Source of the DNA: Protea cynaroides
Lineage: Eukaryota > Streptophyta > Magnoliopsida > Proteales > Proteaceae
Length of the DNA: 64,000 nt
Direction of reading: 5' to 3'
Assembly (NCBI GenBank): GCA_028583415.1
Contig: CM053272.1
Span: 40,720,199-40,784,198 of the forward strand
The position numbers and the translations under genes were made by a program. Shown in pieces: positions 49,291-61,033 of this stretch; positions within the stretch are counted from its first letter, which is position 1, and each line of letters begins with the position of its first letter. The notes beneath the pieces were generated by a model that was not told the origin of the DNA, ran no database searches, and saw only the letters and a list, made by a program, of their open reading frames with translations.

Positions 49291-50586
49291 GGTTTGAATA
49301 CCTTGAATGGTATTGAACAGTGTTTTTAATATTATTTAATATTTTAAAAAAATTCTTGAAAAGCAAATATAGATGTGATGCTGACAACGGATCTGGTAAT
49401 TTATCCTTTTGTGGATTCAGTTTTTTAAAAATAGTGTATGATTTTTTTATATTTTTTTGGTGGGATAAAAATAGTGTACGATTACAAAGTTTTTTTTTTG
49501 TTTGTTTAATGCATTTTAACTATTTTAAAAATATTTATATTGATATGTTATATTTATTTTATTAGAAAAGATACTCTGGTCGCTGAGGTTAATAATAGCA
49601 ATCATATGGAATTTGAGAAGTATTTCCGTAACTTCCTTTATGCTAGATAATTTCATACCATGAAGCCAATTTTTTGGCCGATAGGTCATTTTTATTATTT
49701 TTTTTATTTGTGTTTTTATCTAATATTAGTTTAGTATTTTAAATATAAATTTGTTGTTTTAGAATAAAATACCCCAGGGTGAGTAAGGTTTTTAGAAACG
49801 TTACTTCAAGTATTTAATGTTGATATATTTAGTTTGAGGTATTTAATCAGAAACAAGGTTAATCAAGATAGGATAAAATTCCAATTTTGTCTAATTTTTT
49901 CTCTTTCTCCATCCCATGGCATGCCATAGCACCACCACGTGAAGGTCCCCATTATCTCCCCACCTTACCACTACCAATTCCATGCCAAGAAGAAACACTC
50001 TACAGAAGACATTCGCCACTACCGTTACTCAAGTTCCGGCGACGGGACGGTGACAACTCTAGCATTGCCTTCAGTGAGACCCTACATTGTCATGGGATCT
50101 ACATGTGTGGATTGGTCACTGAATATCTGTTGGAGCAGGAGGTCAGGAAGAGGTTCAAAAGAAGAATTTGAACAAAACAGAGATTCTCTACAAATGCCTG
50201 CTTGAGAATTCAATGAGGTAGCTGATTAACGTGCCTTTCACTATCAAAAGGAGAGGAGGGAGGGTTGGCAGGTGGGGAGGGATTGCGAAAGGGATAGGAT
50301 TAACAAGTGAGCGACAGGAAGGGGAAGAGATGAGAAGAGGAGGTAGAGTTGGCAAAATGAAAGTTTTGTCTTATTCTTGTTAACTTTATTTTGATTTGTA
50401 CCACAAACACAAGATATGAAATGTTGGGCACATATGGTGCAATTTCTTGAAACATAAGGTACATTATGTGTAATTTTTTCGTTATTTTATTATGTTAAGA
50501 AAAAATTTGCCACACTATCATATTACCCTACATGTTTTTTTTTTTTCCATCTATTCTCTTTGCCCCATTTGTCCTATATGGATGAT

Positions 50587-50728
50587 AAAACTAAATCCTC
50601 TCCTATGGCAGGAGGGTGTTGTTGCTGATCCAAGGGCCGGATTTCAGTTGACCCGCATACCAATACATGGGTATGTGGACCGGCTGAAATTCAGCCCTTG
50701 GCAACCCGTAGGAGAGGATTTCTATTCG
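50587..50728. mobile_element. 142-bp Mutator-type MITE (family B) with 9-bp target duplication
   Basis: Arms 'aaatcctctcctatgg' and (reverse) 'aaatcctctcctacgg' extend inward through 'ccaagggc' and 'atttcag'. The direct repeat atggatgat flanks it at 50,578-50,586 and 50,729-50,737. The right end 'ggatttctatt' matches the other family B copies. Confidence 0.8.
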
Positions 50729-50887
50729 ATGGATGATATCATTTTCAAAACCTCTTTCATTGTTGTAGGGTGGGAGATTCTTTCTACATTGGCAGCCTAA
50801 GAAACTCTCTCCGAGAAAATAAAAAGTGCTTGTATAAAATATTATACCCAAGGAGAGAGATAAGACAATAGCGATTTATCTGTGTTA

Positions 50888-51195
50888 GGTTCTCTTTGGT
50901 TTGTATTATATAATGTATTATATAATATATTATAAAATTTATGATTATTTGGTATGATTTATAATGTCTATTTATAATTAAAATAAATCAATATAATTCA
51001 TTATCTATAAATAGGTGAGTAGCTGTTTATCATTATTAGAATAATCTATTAGGTGATTGTTTATATTTCTCATTATATAATGTATTATGTTTAGTGGTAC
51101 CAAACGATCATTATTTATTACTCATAATCTATTATCATAATTGATTTATCACAAATAACTCATAACACATTATATAATACAAACCAAATAGAACC
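50888..51195. mobile_element. Harbinger/Tourist-type MITE, 308 bp
   Basis: Terminal inverted repeats begin ggttctctttggtttgtatt on the left and, reversed, ggttctatttggtttgtatt on the right, with one mismatch in about 29 bases. TTA flanks both ends at 50,885-50,887 and 51,196-51,198, as in the PIF/Harbinger superfamily. The inside is AT-rich and non-coding. Confidence 0.88.
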
Positions 51196-51198
51196 TTA

Positions 51199-53202
51199 GT
51201 TAAGGTTTTAGGTTATTTTTTGTATTTGATGAAACCTTTGAACTATAGACATTTAAGTATTTATTTGTTGAATGATATAAAATTGAATATCAGCTAACTT
51301 CTTTTGTTTATGTGGTAGAGAATATTTGGAATAGGAAAGAAAGCTACAAAAATAAAAAATAATTATTGAATATAAACAAAGTTCGACAGCAGAGGAATGA
51401 TTAGGAGATGACACCAACTGCTAGACCATAAGTAAGCAATCAGTCTGGGAGAGCCCAAACCTCCGTAGCCCTTTGTAATGTGAACTAGGATCAACAAATA
51501 CGGCCACGACCTGGGACCACAGGGACACGACCTGCGACCACAGAGCATCAACCAATCTCAACAATAGTGGTTGCCCGGATGTCTCCTCCAAACAAGGTGG
51601 CATTGGATCGACTTGGACCATTTTCTGGTGTTCAGTTGCATCAGTCTTCTATTGGATAGGTGGAGTTAGGATGCTCGGGATGTATGCCAATTCATTCCAA
51701 TTCGTTCGATGAACAATGAATGGACTGGACGACAGGAGGATAGAGTTTGAAAAGAGCTTGATAGGAGGACTTAGGGTCAGCTAATTAACCGATCCCATAA
51801 TTAGTGTGTAAAATCTCTTTCTTACCTTGATATGGTTTAACCGGTAAGCCTATGTTTTTCGAATTGGAATCGTCTACTGTACTTCTGTGGAGCAGACTAG
51901 ATCCTAGGCATTGGGAGGGCGTCAGGATATAGAATGCTCATGAAGTCATGATCCAGTCTCGATGCCCTTTAAATGATCAGGATCGCCTCTACAGAGGATC
52001 TTTTTCCATGCTTTCCAACCAAAGCTCAAGAACGTGGGTCAATTTTGACTCTTTTCCATGCCAAATTGAATTAGATTGGTTATAAAACCCCTTAGAATCA
52101 GCTAATCACATACAAGAATAAGCTTAATACGGGCTGGGTTCCGGTGTTGCCCAAGATCTACCTTGACCAGTTGCGAACCGAATCAACTGGTCCATGCCTA
52201 AGTCCTTAGACCATGTTTATAGTAGAATCAAGATGAAAATGGGTTTTGATATGGATAAAAATAACTCACAAGTGGGTGGAAGACACGTGACGGAGATGCG
52301 TCGGAGGATTAGATCAATGGTAGTATAATCTTAAATGGAATGGGGTTCTCCATGACGATATAACAATGGTCTAGTGTCCCAGGCACAATCGCTAAACTTG
52401 ATTAGGCTCTCTCCATTGTCACCCTCCAATAAATAATCGTGTGGTTCTTTCCATTGTCACCCTCCAATAAATAATCATGTACTCATGCTGTAAAGGAATC
52501 TGATAACTCTTTAATTGCGCATTGTTCTTTTTACTCCTAGCATTTACTATTATTGCTTGGATATCTGACTTAAGCATCGAAAACCACCGTTAGACCTAGG
52601 TCCGACCCTCTCTTGCTTGGTATTGATTCATTGCAGTATCGGTCCAGATTTCAACAGTAACAGGTGCTTTAATTGGAACACTCAAAAGGATCACATCTAA
52701 GTGCATGGCACACTTATTTCTATATATATCATCTATAAGTTGGATGTGTGGCTTGAATTGGATAGACATGCAGACCTCAAGGTGTCATACTCACATATAA
52801 AGTTTGAGTCCAAATGGAGGTTGCCATGTATAAAAAAATATTGAAAATTTTTATCTATCAAGAGGGTAAGTGCCTACATTTAGATCTGAATTTGACATGG
52901 AATCAATTCCTAAGTGTGACCAAACTGGATGAATATTTAAGGATGGCATTCCGTACATAGAGGGATAAGCACATCCAAAGAGTGCTGTTTAGGAAAAAAC
53001 GACTCTATTTCATTTTGGGAGCAACCAAAATTCCATTCATTAGATAGTTTAGAGAGCAATCTAAATTCCTTGCTCAAATGAGCAAATTAAACGTTATTTA
53101 TAACATTTGGGTCTATTTTCATCAATCAAAAAGAGAGACAGAGAGGGGAAATAAAGAAAAAGAGATGTGGGTCTAACCATCGACATGAAGTATCATTAAG
53201 AC
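51199..53202. other. Intergenic DNA, repeat relics, no gene
   Basis: It contains a short tandem repeat (52,413-52,439 and 52,451-52,477, 'ccattgtcaccctccaataa'). A stretch at 51,360-51,650 on minus might be a retroelement relic. A phrase around 51,890 ('gcagactagatcctaggcat') recurs at about 53,957 in diverged form. No gene is supported. Confidence 0.5.
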
Positions 53203-53551
53203 TCAGTTTGGCTACAAGGGAAACTAAAGAAAAAGAAGTGAAAATTTTTAAACCTAAGAAGAATTTTTTTTTTTTTTCAATTATCTAACATGATTGCATA
53301 AAACATATAAAATTCTTATCATATTTAATAATGATGTTTTTTAGATTTAATTTTAATTGTACTTTTCAAATGTAAGGGATTTGGAACAAAATAAAATGTA
53401 ATTTAATAACCAAATATAGAATGATTTGGAGTTTGTTATATAATCATGTGATAATATTTGTTATAATGATTATAAAAGTTTCTTTTTTAAATTTGAAATT
53501 TTCATTTTTTTTCCTTTAAGGCTTTAATTTCTTCACAACCAATCAAAGCCT
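53203..53551. mobile_element. MITE, family A copy 3
   Basis: The left end 'tttggctacaagggaaacta' and the right end (reverse, 'tttgattggttgtgaagaaa') are diverged forms of the family A termini. The interior phrases 'caaatgtaagggatttgg' and 'tataatcatgtgata' match the copy at 6,070. Confidence 0.6.
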
Positions 53552-53939
53552 ATGTGCTATGCAGTTTTCGATCCATGATTGTGAATGAGTTCAAAAACTA
53601 TATTTTGTGAAGGGGCGCCATTTTCCTTCACTTGATGAGAAGAAGAATCTCTCGAGGACATGGTGTTTGGATGAAACTTTGAGAATAGAGGGGAAGGATA
53701 GTGGCGACGGTGATCATTCAACATATAAGGGACATGTCATATTTGAATCTCGTCGATAGCTTCCTTTTATTGATGCTTCAACATGAGACGATCCGGATCC
53801 ATATGACCTATGCTACATTTCACATGCTTTATTGCCCAACTAGAATGCCAAGACGGGAAAAGGCAAAATGTTTGCAATTGAGCATCTCTCAAATTGTAGT
53901 GGATCTTTGGCTCAAATTACAAGCTCATAGGTTATGTGA

Positions 53940-54035
53940 GAGACTTTGGTGTAGCAGACTTGATCCTGACCATTGGGAGTGCATCGGGACACGTGATCGA
54001 TGCACTCTCAATGATCAAGATGCACTCTGTTATAA
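53940..54035. repeat. Imperfect inverted repeat around 'gagtgcatcg'
   Basis: The text 'gatcctgaccattgggagtg' is matched in reverse by 'cactctcaatgatcaagatg' about 30 bases later, with catcg/cgatg inside. It may be a decayed MITE; a related phrase lies near 51,890. Confidence 0.4.
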
Positions 54036-54378
54036 CAAAGTGCTACAGACGATGTCATACATGTTTTATCTTAGCGTTCCTTTTCTAATCTAATCTCTCT
54101 AGCTGTGATCCAATGGCTAGAAGTCACCTGACGCGTATGCTTATGTATTGTATATGCACTGAATGAATTCCAACTGCCTTGATCACAGCTAAAGTCCCTC
54201 CAAATATCAAGAGAGGCTCCGAACCCATACTCAAACTATGTACATACGTCCACACTATAATCTAATTGTGTTGATTCTTGTACAACTCCAACTCCATTAA
54301 ATAGTGAACAATTATTTAGCACAATTAGTTGATGTCTTGTCAATAAAATGGCATAAATCTAAAATGGATCAAAATTTC

Positions 54379-54445
54379 GGATTGAAATCCTCTCCTGCGG
54401 GAACTCCCGACTGCAACCCGGCCCCACAGGAGACTATTTGGATCC
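54379..54445 (-). mobile_element. 67-bp Mutator-type MITE (family B) with 9-bp target duplication
   Basis: Read on minus it starts ggatccaaatagtctcctg and ends ggagaggatttcaatcc, matching the family ends. The direct repeat caaaatttc flanks it at 54,370-54,378 and 54,446-54,454. There is no inside beyond the ends. Confidence 0.8.
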
Positions 54446-54535
54446 CAAAATTTCTATCTCACTGTATTTGTCAAAATCCCTTCCCCTTCCTGCCCTTTAT
54501 TGCTCTAGTCAAAATCCCATTAGATAGACAATGTC

Positions 54536-54778
54536 GGATCCACATCCTCTCCCGCCTGAGTCTGGGCGGGAGAGTTGGCGGCCTGGATGGATGGCCGCCA
54601 CCTGGCTCTCGGGTGGATCCGTACCCTCCATCCGACTTGACACCCCTGTCAGCTCAGCTTGTCGGCTGGGGTGTCAGCTCGGATGAAGGACTCGGATCCA
54701 CTCGAGAGCCAGGTGGCGGCCATCTATCCGGGCCGCCCACTCTCCCGCCCAAACTCAGGCAGGAGAAGATTTCTATAC
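54536..54778 (+). mobile_element. 243-bp Mutator-type MITE (family B), nearly a full palindrome, 9-bp target duplication
   Basis: The left arm (ggatccacatcctctcccgc, then 'gggcgggagagt', then 'ggccgccacctggctctcg') pairs with the right arm over about 80 bases. The centre is 80-90 bases with 'gtcagctc' words. The direct repeat gacaatgtc is at 54,527-54,535 and 54,779-54,787. The reading frames over this stretch are artefacts of the palindrome. Confidence 0.9.
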
Positions 54779-54812
54779 GACAATGTCAGCATAACATTAC
54801 TGAAATTTGGTT

Positions 54813-55504
54813 TCTTAAAAAGTCAATTGTTTCCACTCTCAACTAGGGATGTAAACGGATCGGGTCGAGCGGACACACTACTATCGACAAAATCCGTCCG
54901 ATTCGCGGGCAGGGGACAACACCTCCGGTTCATGAAAGGGTTTGAATCCCTTGCTGAAACACGAGAACATCATCGAAAAAAAAAAACTCAAACGCCATCC
55001 AGGAAAGTGAAACAAGAATAACCAAAGAAAAGGGAAATACGGGATAGGTATTGTTAAGGAATGAAGAATATTGCTATTTATTTACGAAGCAACCGAGAAG
55101 AAAAAAGAAGGAAACTATACGGGTAGAATGAAGAAGCAATAAAAAAATATTATATAAAACAAAAAAAAAAAAAAGGGAAAAAAGGGGAAAGAGGGGGGGG
55201 GTGGTCCGGGTTTTGGCTTCCTTATGTTGCTGCTCACGATTTTGAGAAATCGGCGGGTTTAGGGAAAAAAAGAAACCCTAGAATAGAAAACTTTTATCGA
55301 TGGCAATCAAACTTCTAAAATCTGGATCAATGGAAGAAGATATTCTTTTTCTCAACCATTTTTTCCATTCGAAAAAAAAGGAGGGGAGAGGGGGGGGGGG
55401 GGGGGAAAGAATCACATTGGCTGACATTTGCTTTTGCCCTTTTCCAATGCAAAAGAGAATAAGACCCTTAATATCTTAAAAAGTCAATTGTTTCCACTCT
55501 CAAC
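54813..55504. repeat. 630-bp insert between perfect 31-bp direct repeats
   Basis: The 31 bases starting tcttaaaaagtcaattgttt occur at 54,813-54,843 and at 55,474-55,504 without a mismatch. Between them lies GC-mixed DNA with A and G runs (55,180-55,200, 55,385-55,405), 'gtaaacggatcgggtcg' at the left and 'aaaccctag' words. No protein frame is convincing. Confidence 0.8.
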
Positions 55505-57514
55505 CCAACCCATATCAACATCTTGGATTTGGGGCACCAAACTATAATTTAAGAGCATTTAGATCCACTTTTGGATGTCTCACTTTAGGCTTTAACATAA
55601 TAAAATTTCATCTTCATGAATGGTCAAAGAGGATTCAAAGGACTTCAAAATAATTTAGAAGACATTGCTTAAATTGAAAGTAACTAGAAATAGGCAAAAA
55701 GTTTCGTGTGCGGTGGCTGTACATGTACATGGTCATATTTTTAACCGTCAGATGAAAAAAGAAAAAGAAAAAAAAAAGAATAGATATAATCTCAAAACTA
55801 TCCTTCTCTATTGATTAATTAAAAACTAATGCATGATCAGATTTTCAACCATCAGATGCGAAATTGAGGAAATATTTAATCTTCTTCAGTTTATCTAGAA
55901 GAAGAGAGATTTGGAATTACACTCTATCTTTTTCTATTCCATCCGAAGGTGGAAGGTATGACCATACATTATCTTAATTGCATGGACTTCTTACCATCCC
56001 TCTTTATTATTTTTCATTACCATCCTGACAATAAACACAACCATAGGAAATTTCGGTCTTGAATCTTGATCAGCCAAACAGCTAGTCATTTTTGTGAATA
56101 AAAAACTTCAACTAATAAATTCATAAAATAATATAAGTTTATCTATTTAAGGCACGCTATGATCAGGATTTTCAGCTTCAAACTATATGTCATACTCATA
56201 AACTTCCATTGCACACATTTAAAAGTAACGATGATGAAACAAGTTAAAGTCAGAAGCTTATCGTCGTCTTCTTCTTCTTCTTTTTTTTTTTTTAATAAAT
56301 AAATCGTAAGAAGATTTGAACAACTCTTAATTCTGAGGTATTGATTCTTATCGCTGAATATGGTTTGCCACATTTGATTCAAAAGGAAAGGCTTACAAGT
56401 TATACAAAGGATGTATACTTTGACAATAAAATCTTACTAACTTGTTTTATATTAATGATGTCATTTTTTCACAATCAAGGTTTTAGTTCTAGTTATTAGC
56501 TGCCATTGAAATCAATCCGAAATTGATTCACATTGAGTATAACTCCAATGGTGTGTTGACCTGTAACCGATATTGATTAATAAATAATTAAAAACATAAG
56601 GAAGAATCAGATCTGGGACCGGGATTGATCATGGTCGAAACTGATACGAATCAACGGCTGATCCGATACCGATTACTAAAACCATGTCTCCAATAGGTGA
56701 GGAGACAATAGAGTAGCGTGTATGACCAAGGTTTAAGAACACGAGATCGTCTTGAGAGTTGAATCAGATTGCAAACCCTAGAGACGGCTACACATATGCG
56801 ACGATCAAGGTGATAGGATTGACCCGAGTAGATGGAAAATTTTGTAAAGGAGAAAGAGGTCCATGTCATCTTTTCTTAATCCTTTGATATCTTTGACATT
56901 TTCTCTCCTCACTAACCATGTAAATCATCTACTAATGAAATCAATTCTTGCACACGATTATTTTACAAGAGAAATTCCTCCCACAATATGGATGTCTATT
57001 GTGGGAATCATTTTCCCTTTTAATAATTATTATCATGATTGCTTTGGCAAAGATAAAAACCTCCAACCATAGTGGCTTAGGTCGTGGGGAATCTTTTTTT
57101 ATTATAATCATTATCTGACATGATTGTTTTGAAAGGAAAGATTCCTTCCATAACAGCTACATATGAAAAATTCTCTATTTTTATGATATTATCTAACATT
57201 ATTTAATATGATTGTGTAACTAATTTCAAAACATTTCAAATTTAATTATTAAATTTGATGACATCATGGACCCTAAACATCCACCCTTAGGCCTCTGCCC
57301 TCAAGCCTCAATCCTACACATACACTCCTGCCTTCTAGAGGAAAGGTTGGTATTGTTCCCCTTCCATCTCTGCGTTCCTACAATTTCTCTGATCTTCAGT
57401 CTTCATGAGAAAATCTCTCCCCATTAAATTTTGCAATATTTTGAAATATCCAACAAGAAAAAAAATAAAGATTCATTTTGAAAATTACGATTATATATTT
57501 AATGACTTTGTAAC
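55505..57514. other. AT-rich intergenic DNA, no gene
   Basis: There is a (TTC)-rich tract at 56,268-56,290 and scattered short frames. At 57,090-57,250 phrases such as 'atctaacat..ttaatatgattgtgtaa' recall the middle of family A MITEs, perhaps a remnant. Nothing else is supported. Confidence 0.5.
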
Positions 57515-57599
57515 CCCTTTTGTCTTTTGGTAAATAAAAAATTTATTCATAATCATAATGGGTAACGACCGAGGCATCATGATTAGCTAAATCATGAAG

Positions 57600-58007
57600 C
57601 CAAGGAATGGAACATTTAATCAACCCCAAAATGATAGTGGTTTTTCGAGCAAGGGTATGAGTACAAGCATTTACTCCTCTTAGAACATAAGAAAATGAAC
57701 AAGTTCGACAATAAGATACCAAATGGATAATATCCTGAATTATGGACTGAATTGCTACATCACATGAAAGATCCTTTCAATGGACAAGATATATCAATTC
57801 CAAATTGTCGGATTCGATCTACATATCCAATATTCTATCATCCATTACTGCTTGCAAAGCTAATCGAATAGCCAGAGCCTCACCCCATTTGATAAAGTCA
57901 AAATCCATGTGACAAGAAATAGCTTTGGTAATTAGGTCATCATGATCACAAAATAGAAATCTCACCCCGCTAATATTCGATGAAAGACTAGCATCTGTAT
58001 TAATTTT
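57600..58007 (-). pseudogene. LINE 2 RNase H domain relic, 3' part
   Basis: Reading on minus from the insertion point: INTDASLSSNISGVRFLF, GEALAIRLALQAVMDD, then an in-frame stop, then IESDNLELI. The acidic residues in TDA, GEAL and ESD are those of LINE RNase H. Its first few residues (LPPIQGCIKF) lie on the other side of the nested element at about 59,470-59,500. Confidence 0.85.
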
Positions 58008-59467
58008 AAGGGAAATTTTCAGCTACCACCCAAAAAGAATTGACCTAATCACCTACCACCCAAGTTGTTTAAAAAAACACATACCACTCAAGTTAGACAA
58101 TCGTTTATCAAAAAGATCCAAAAGAAACTAACAGAGTCGTTAGTTGTTGATGTCGGCCAAAATACTTGAATGACAAAATTACCCTTATTTGTAGGGAGAA
58201 AAGTCCAATTTACCCCTTAACTCTTTTTTTTTTACCCTACCCCCACTCGAACTCCAAAAATTTGTTGCTCTATTTCTCTGCCTCGACTTTCACTAGCGTA
58301 TATTCATATTGGGGATTCCACCAACTCGTCTGCTACTCTTTATGCAACGAATCCTGAATAGAACTAAAGAGAATATTCGACGATGGGAGTACCAGAGTCA
58401 GACCCTGTTTCAAAGCTATCTGAAAGTTCGAAAATATTTGAAGGAGAGAAAAGAAAACAAGCATAACAGCCCTTTTATAATCTGGAGAAGAAAACCACCT
58501 CGAAAACTGAAACCATTGTTTTGTCTTCTCTCCAATCTCCAAGAATCCCAAAAATGGTTTTAGGTGTTCTTCTCCAGCGTCTCTGCTCTCCTTCTCTCTA
58601 TTGCAAGGAAGCGGTTTACAGTTATCTTTTATCCATGGATTGGAAGGAGGCATGTATGATTTGGGTGGATTATGGATGAACGAGAAGCACTGGAACTTCC
58701 TTAACTCCATGGAAGCAACGTTTGTTCATACGATGCTCGAGAATGGTAGCGCAATGTATGCAAATGCTCTTCATCCTCCCCTTGATCGCTACCTTCCAGA
58801 CGTATCTGATTCTACACAAGATCTGCAAATTCATAGAAATACTAGAAGGAAACGAATGTATATCCACAGTACATATCTCTTTCTCAAATTTTCTCTTCAT
58901 CTTTGCTCGTTTAAGTTCTTCTTTTTTTATATTCTCAGATTTTAATTTCTTAATGCCCTTCTACCGGTAACCACCAAAGAGGAGGGGTTAGCGCGCCAAT
59001 TTTTTCGGAGTCAAAAGTTTTAGATTAATGATGCTCACCCTTGCTCACCCTTGAAAGGGAATCAGATTCACGCTTAGGGAGAGAGGAAGGAGAGGGGCAA
59101 GGGAATCAGAGTCACAATGAGGGAACGATGAGGGAGAGAGGAAGTGGAGAACGATGATGGAGAAAAACCCTAACCTTTCGTTGTTGCAAGCCAGAACGAA
59201 GGAGAACGATAAATTTCGATGAGATTGAATCTGATAGGGTTAGATGGTGTTATTTACTCTTGAAGGTCAAATACGTAATTTTTACATTGGTTAATATTTT
59301 TAAATTTAAAATGACAAGGGTATAAATGTCTACAAGCAATTTTAACTTTTTTCCATTAGTAAATAGACTAACGTTTGTCTAACTTGGGTGGTAGGTGATT
59401 TTTTTAAACAACTTGGGTGGTAGGTGATTAGGCCAATTCTTTTTGGGTGGTAGTTGAAAATTTCCCA
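58008..59467. mobile_element. 1.46-kb inverted-repeat element with phrase-repeat ends, nested in LINE 2
   Basis: Left end gggaaattttcagctaccac and right end (reverse) gggaaattttcaactaccac are inverted copies over about 90 bases. Each end itself repeats the phrase 'cacctaccacccaagttg' two or three times. Flanks on the LINE (58,000-58,007 aattttaa; 59,468-59,475 aaatttaa) form an 8-bp target duplication with one mismatch. The inside carries no transposase, so it is non-autonomous. It has a GC-richer middle with a protein-like frame (see 58,601-58,900). Confidence 0.85.
58601..58850 (+). pseudogene. Gene fragment carried by the nested element
   Basis: The frame reads GLEGGMYDLGGLW, MNEKHWNFLNSMEATFV, HTMLENGS and LDRYLPDVSDSTQDLQ. 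A tryptophan, then EKH, then SMEA(T/S)FV, followed later by LDRYLPD, recalls small plant proteins of the COR27-like/uncharacterised type with a 'W..EKH..FL.SMEASFV' motif. The naming is from memory of the motif, so the family is tentative. What is clear is that this frame has protein-like composition, unlike the AT-rich ends of the element. Confidence 0.5.
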
Positions 59468-59721
59468 AATTTAATGCAACCTTGAATGGGTGGCAACCAT
59501 CTATATGGTTGTGAAGGAAGAGAATGCAAACTGGATCCGATTTGTAAAGCCTTGGTAGGAGTGCAAGTCTTGCTAGATGCCTTGAAAAATTCTTTAAATA
59601 CTGACTCTGCTCGCTTAATCACCTTCAAGGGAGTTCAACAATGAGTATTGAATACATAATCATTCTGTGCTCGTCAGAAATACCAATAAATAAAAGATGC
59701 CAAGCCAAATGACTCTTTGGC

Positions 59722-60012
59722 CTATGATTTTGATTGAAAAAACATGGGAGTCCAACTATTAATCAAGTCATGAAACTTTACATTGTGAAGATTAGGCACC
59801 TTATAAGATAAGGAGAAACCAAACCAAACAGCTTTTGTGAAGGGACATGAGAACAAAAGATGTTCAATGGTCTCCATGGACTCACCATATTTTTTGCAGC
59901 AATGGTCTACTGCAATGTTCTTTTGATGAAGCCCCTCCTCAGATGCTAGGCCTTGACTGCAAGCCCTCCACAGGAAAGATTTGATTTTTCGTAAAGAATT
60001 ACAATTCCACAC
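59722..60012 (-). pseudogene. LINE 2 zf-RVT domain relic
   Basis: The frame has IKSFLWRACSQGLASEEGL, then CCKKYGESMETIEHLLFSCPF and VWFGFSL, the zinc-binding domain after LINE reverse transcriptase. The second cysteine of the usual C..C pair is replaced by Y, a further sign of decay. Confidence 0.88.
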
Positions 60013-61033
60013 CCGTTTTCACACTGCTTTAGGAACAAATTTCTAGTAACTAACCTTGGAAGATGAAGGCCTAGCCCAATCCACATCCTGTTGCTGATTC
60101 GACAAAAAGTGATAAGCACTTTTAACAGTAAGGATACCATTCTTTGTGCCACTCCAAGTCAATTTATCCTATTGAGAAAATATGTTTAGTTGAATTTTGA
60201 GAATAGCAACAGCATCATCATAATGAAAATATTCCTCTAACAGATCTTGACGTCAAATTTTTGTGGCCGAATCAATAAGCTCCTCAACATTGTGAAGAGG
60301 ACAATCAGTGGGTTTTTGGATGATTAAGTTTGAACCCTTGTAGAGATAGAACTCATTTATCCTCCCAAATTTTAATGTGAGCACCAGTTTCAACTTGTCA
60401 GATCAAGCCATCAAGTAGTACCTTCTTGCTTTCAATTATGCTTTTTCTAAGCCCATGAAGACTTACTACCTACCCTGGCATCAAGAAAGTTCGTATGAGG
60501 GTAGTAAAGAGATTTGAAAACTTTGAGCCAATTAGAAATTGGATTGGTCCAAATCCTCCACGCAAGCTTTGCAAATAGTGTTTTGTTTTGAAGCAATGAA
60601 TCACGTAAGCCCAAGCCCTCATTTTCCTTGGATTGACAAAGATGTTTCTAGGAAATTCAATGAATCCTAGATCTTTCAGTACTAGAATTCCATAAGAACT
60701 GTGCAGCGGCCTGTTTAACAGAATGGTGATGTGCTTTAGGGAGCATAAAATGGAAATTAGCAAACTTAGGCATTTGGAGCACCATCGATTTTAACAGCAC
60801 TTCTTGCTAGCGTGAGACAGTGTCTTGGATTTCCAACCCTTTATTTTATTTAGAATCCTATCCAAAATATATTTAAAATCAGCTTCCTTAACTCTCCCAA
60901 ATTCAGACAGAAGGCCCAAATATTTTGTAGGCCCACTCCCATTAGGCATTTTTAAGAGTCCAGAAATCCGTCTTTTAAATAGAGAAGGAGTATTTTGACT
61001 GAAAGTCAGCGAAGATTTATTGTAATTGATGCA

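Noticed and set aside
54304..54846. 180-residue plus-strand frame rich in G and P
   Set aside because: It runs through two MITEs, including the 243-bp palindrome, which explains its composition.
58333..58710. 125-residue minus-strand frame inside the nested element
   Set aside because: The plus-strand frame at 58,601-58,850 has the recognisable motif; this one has none and overlaps it in antisense.
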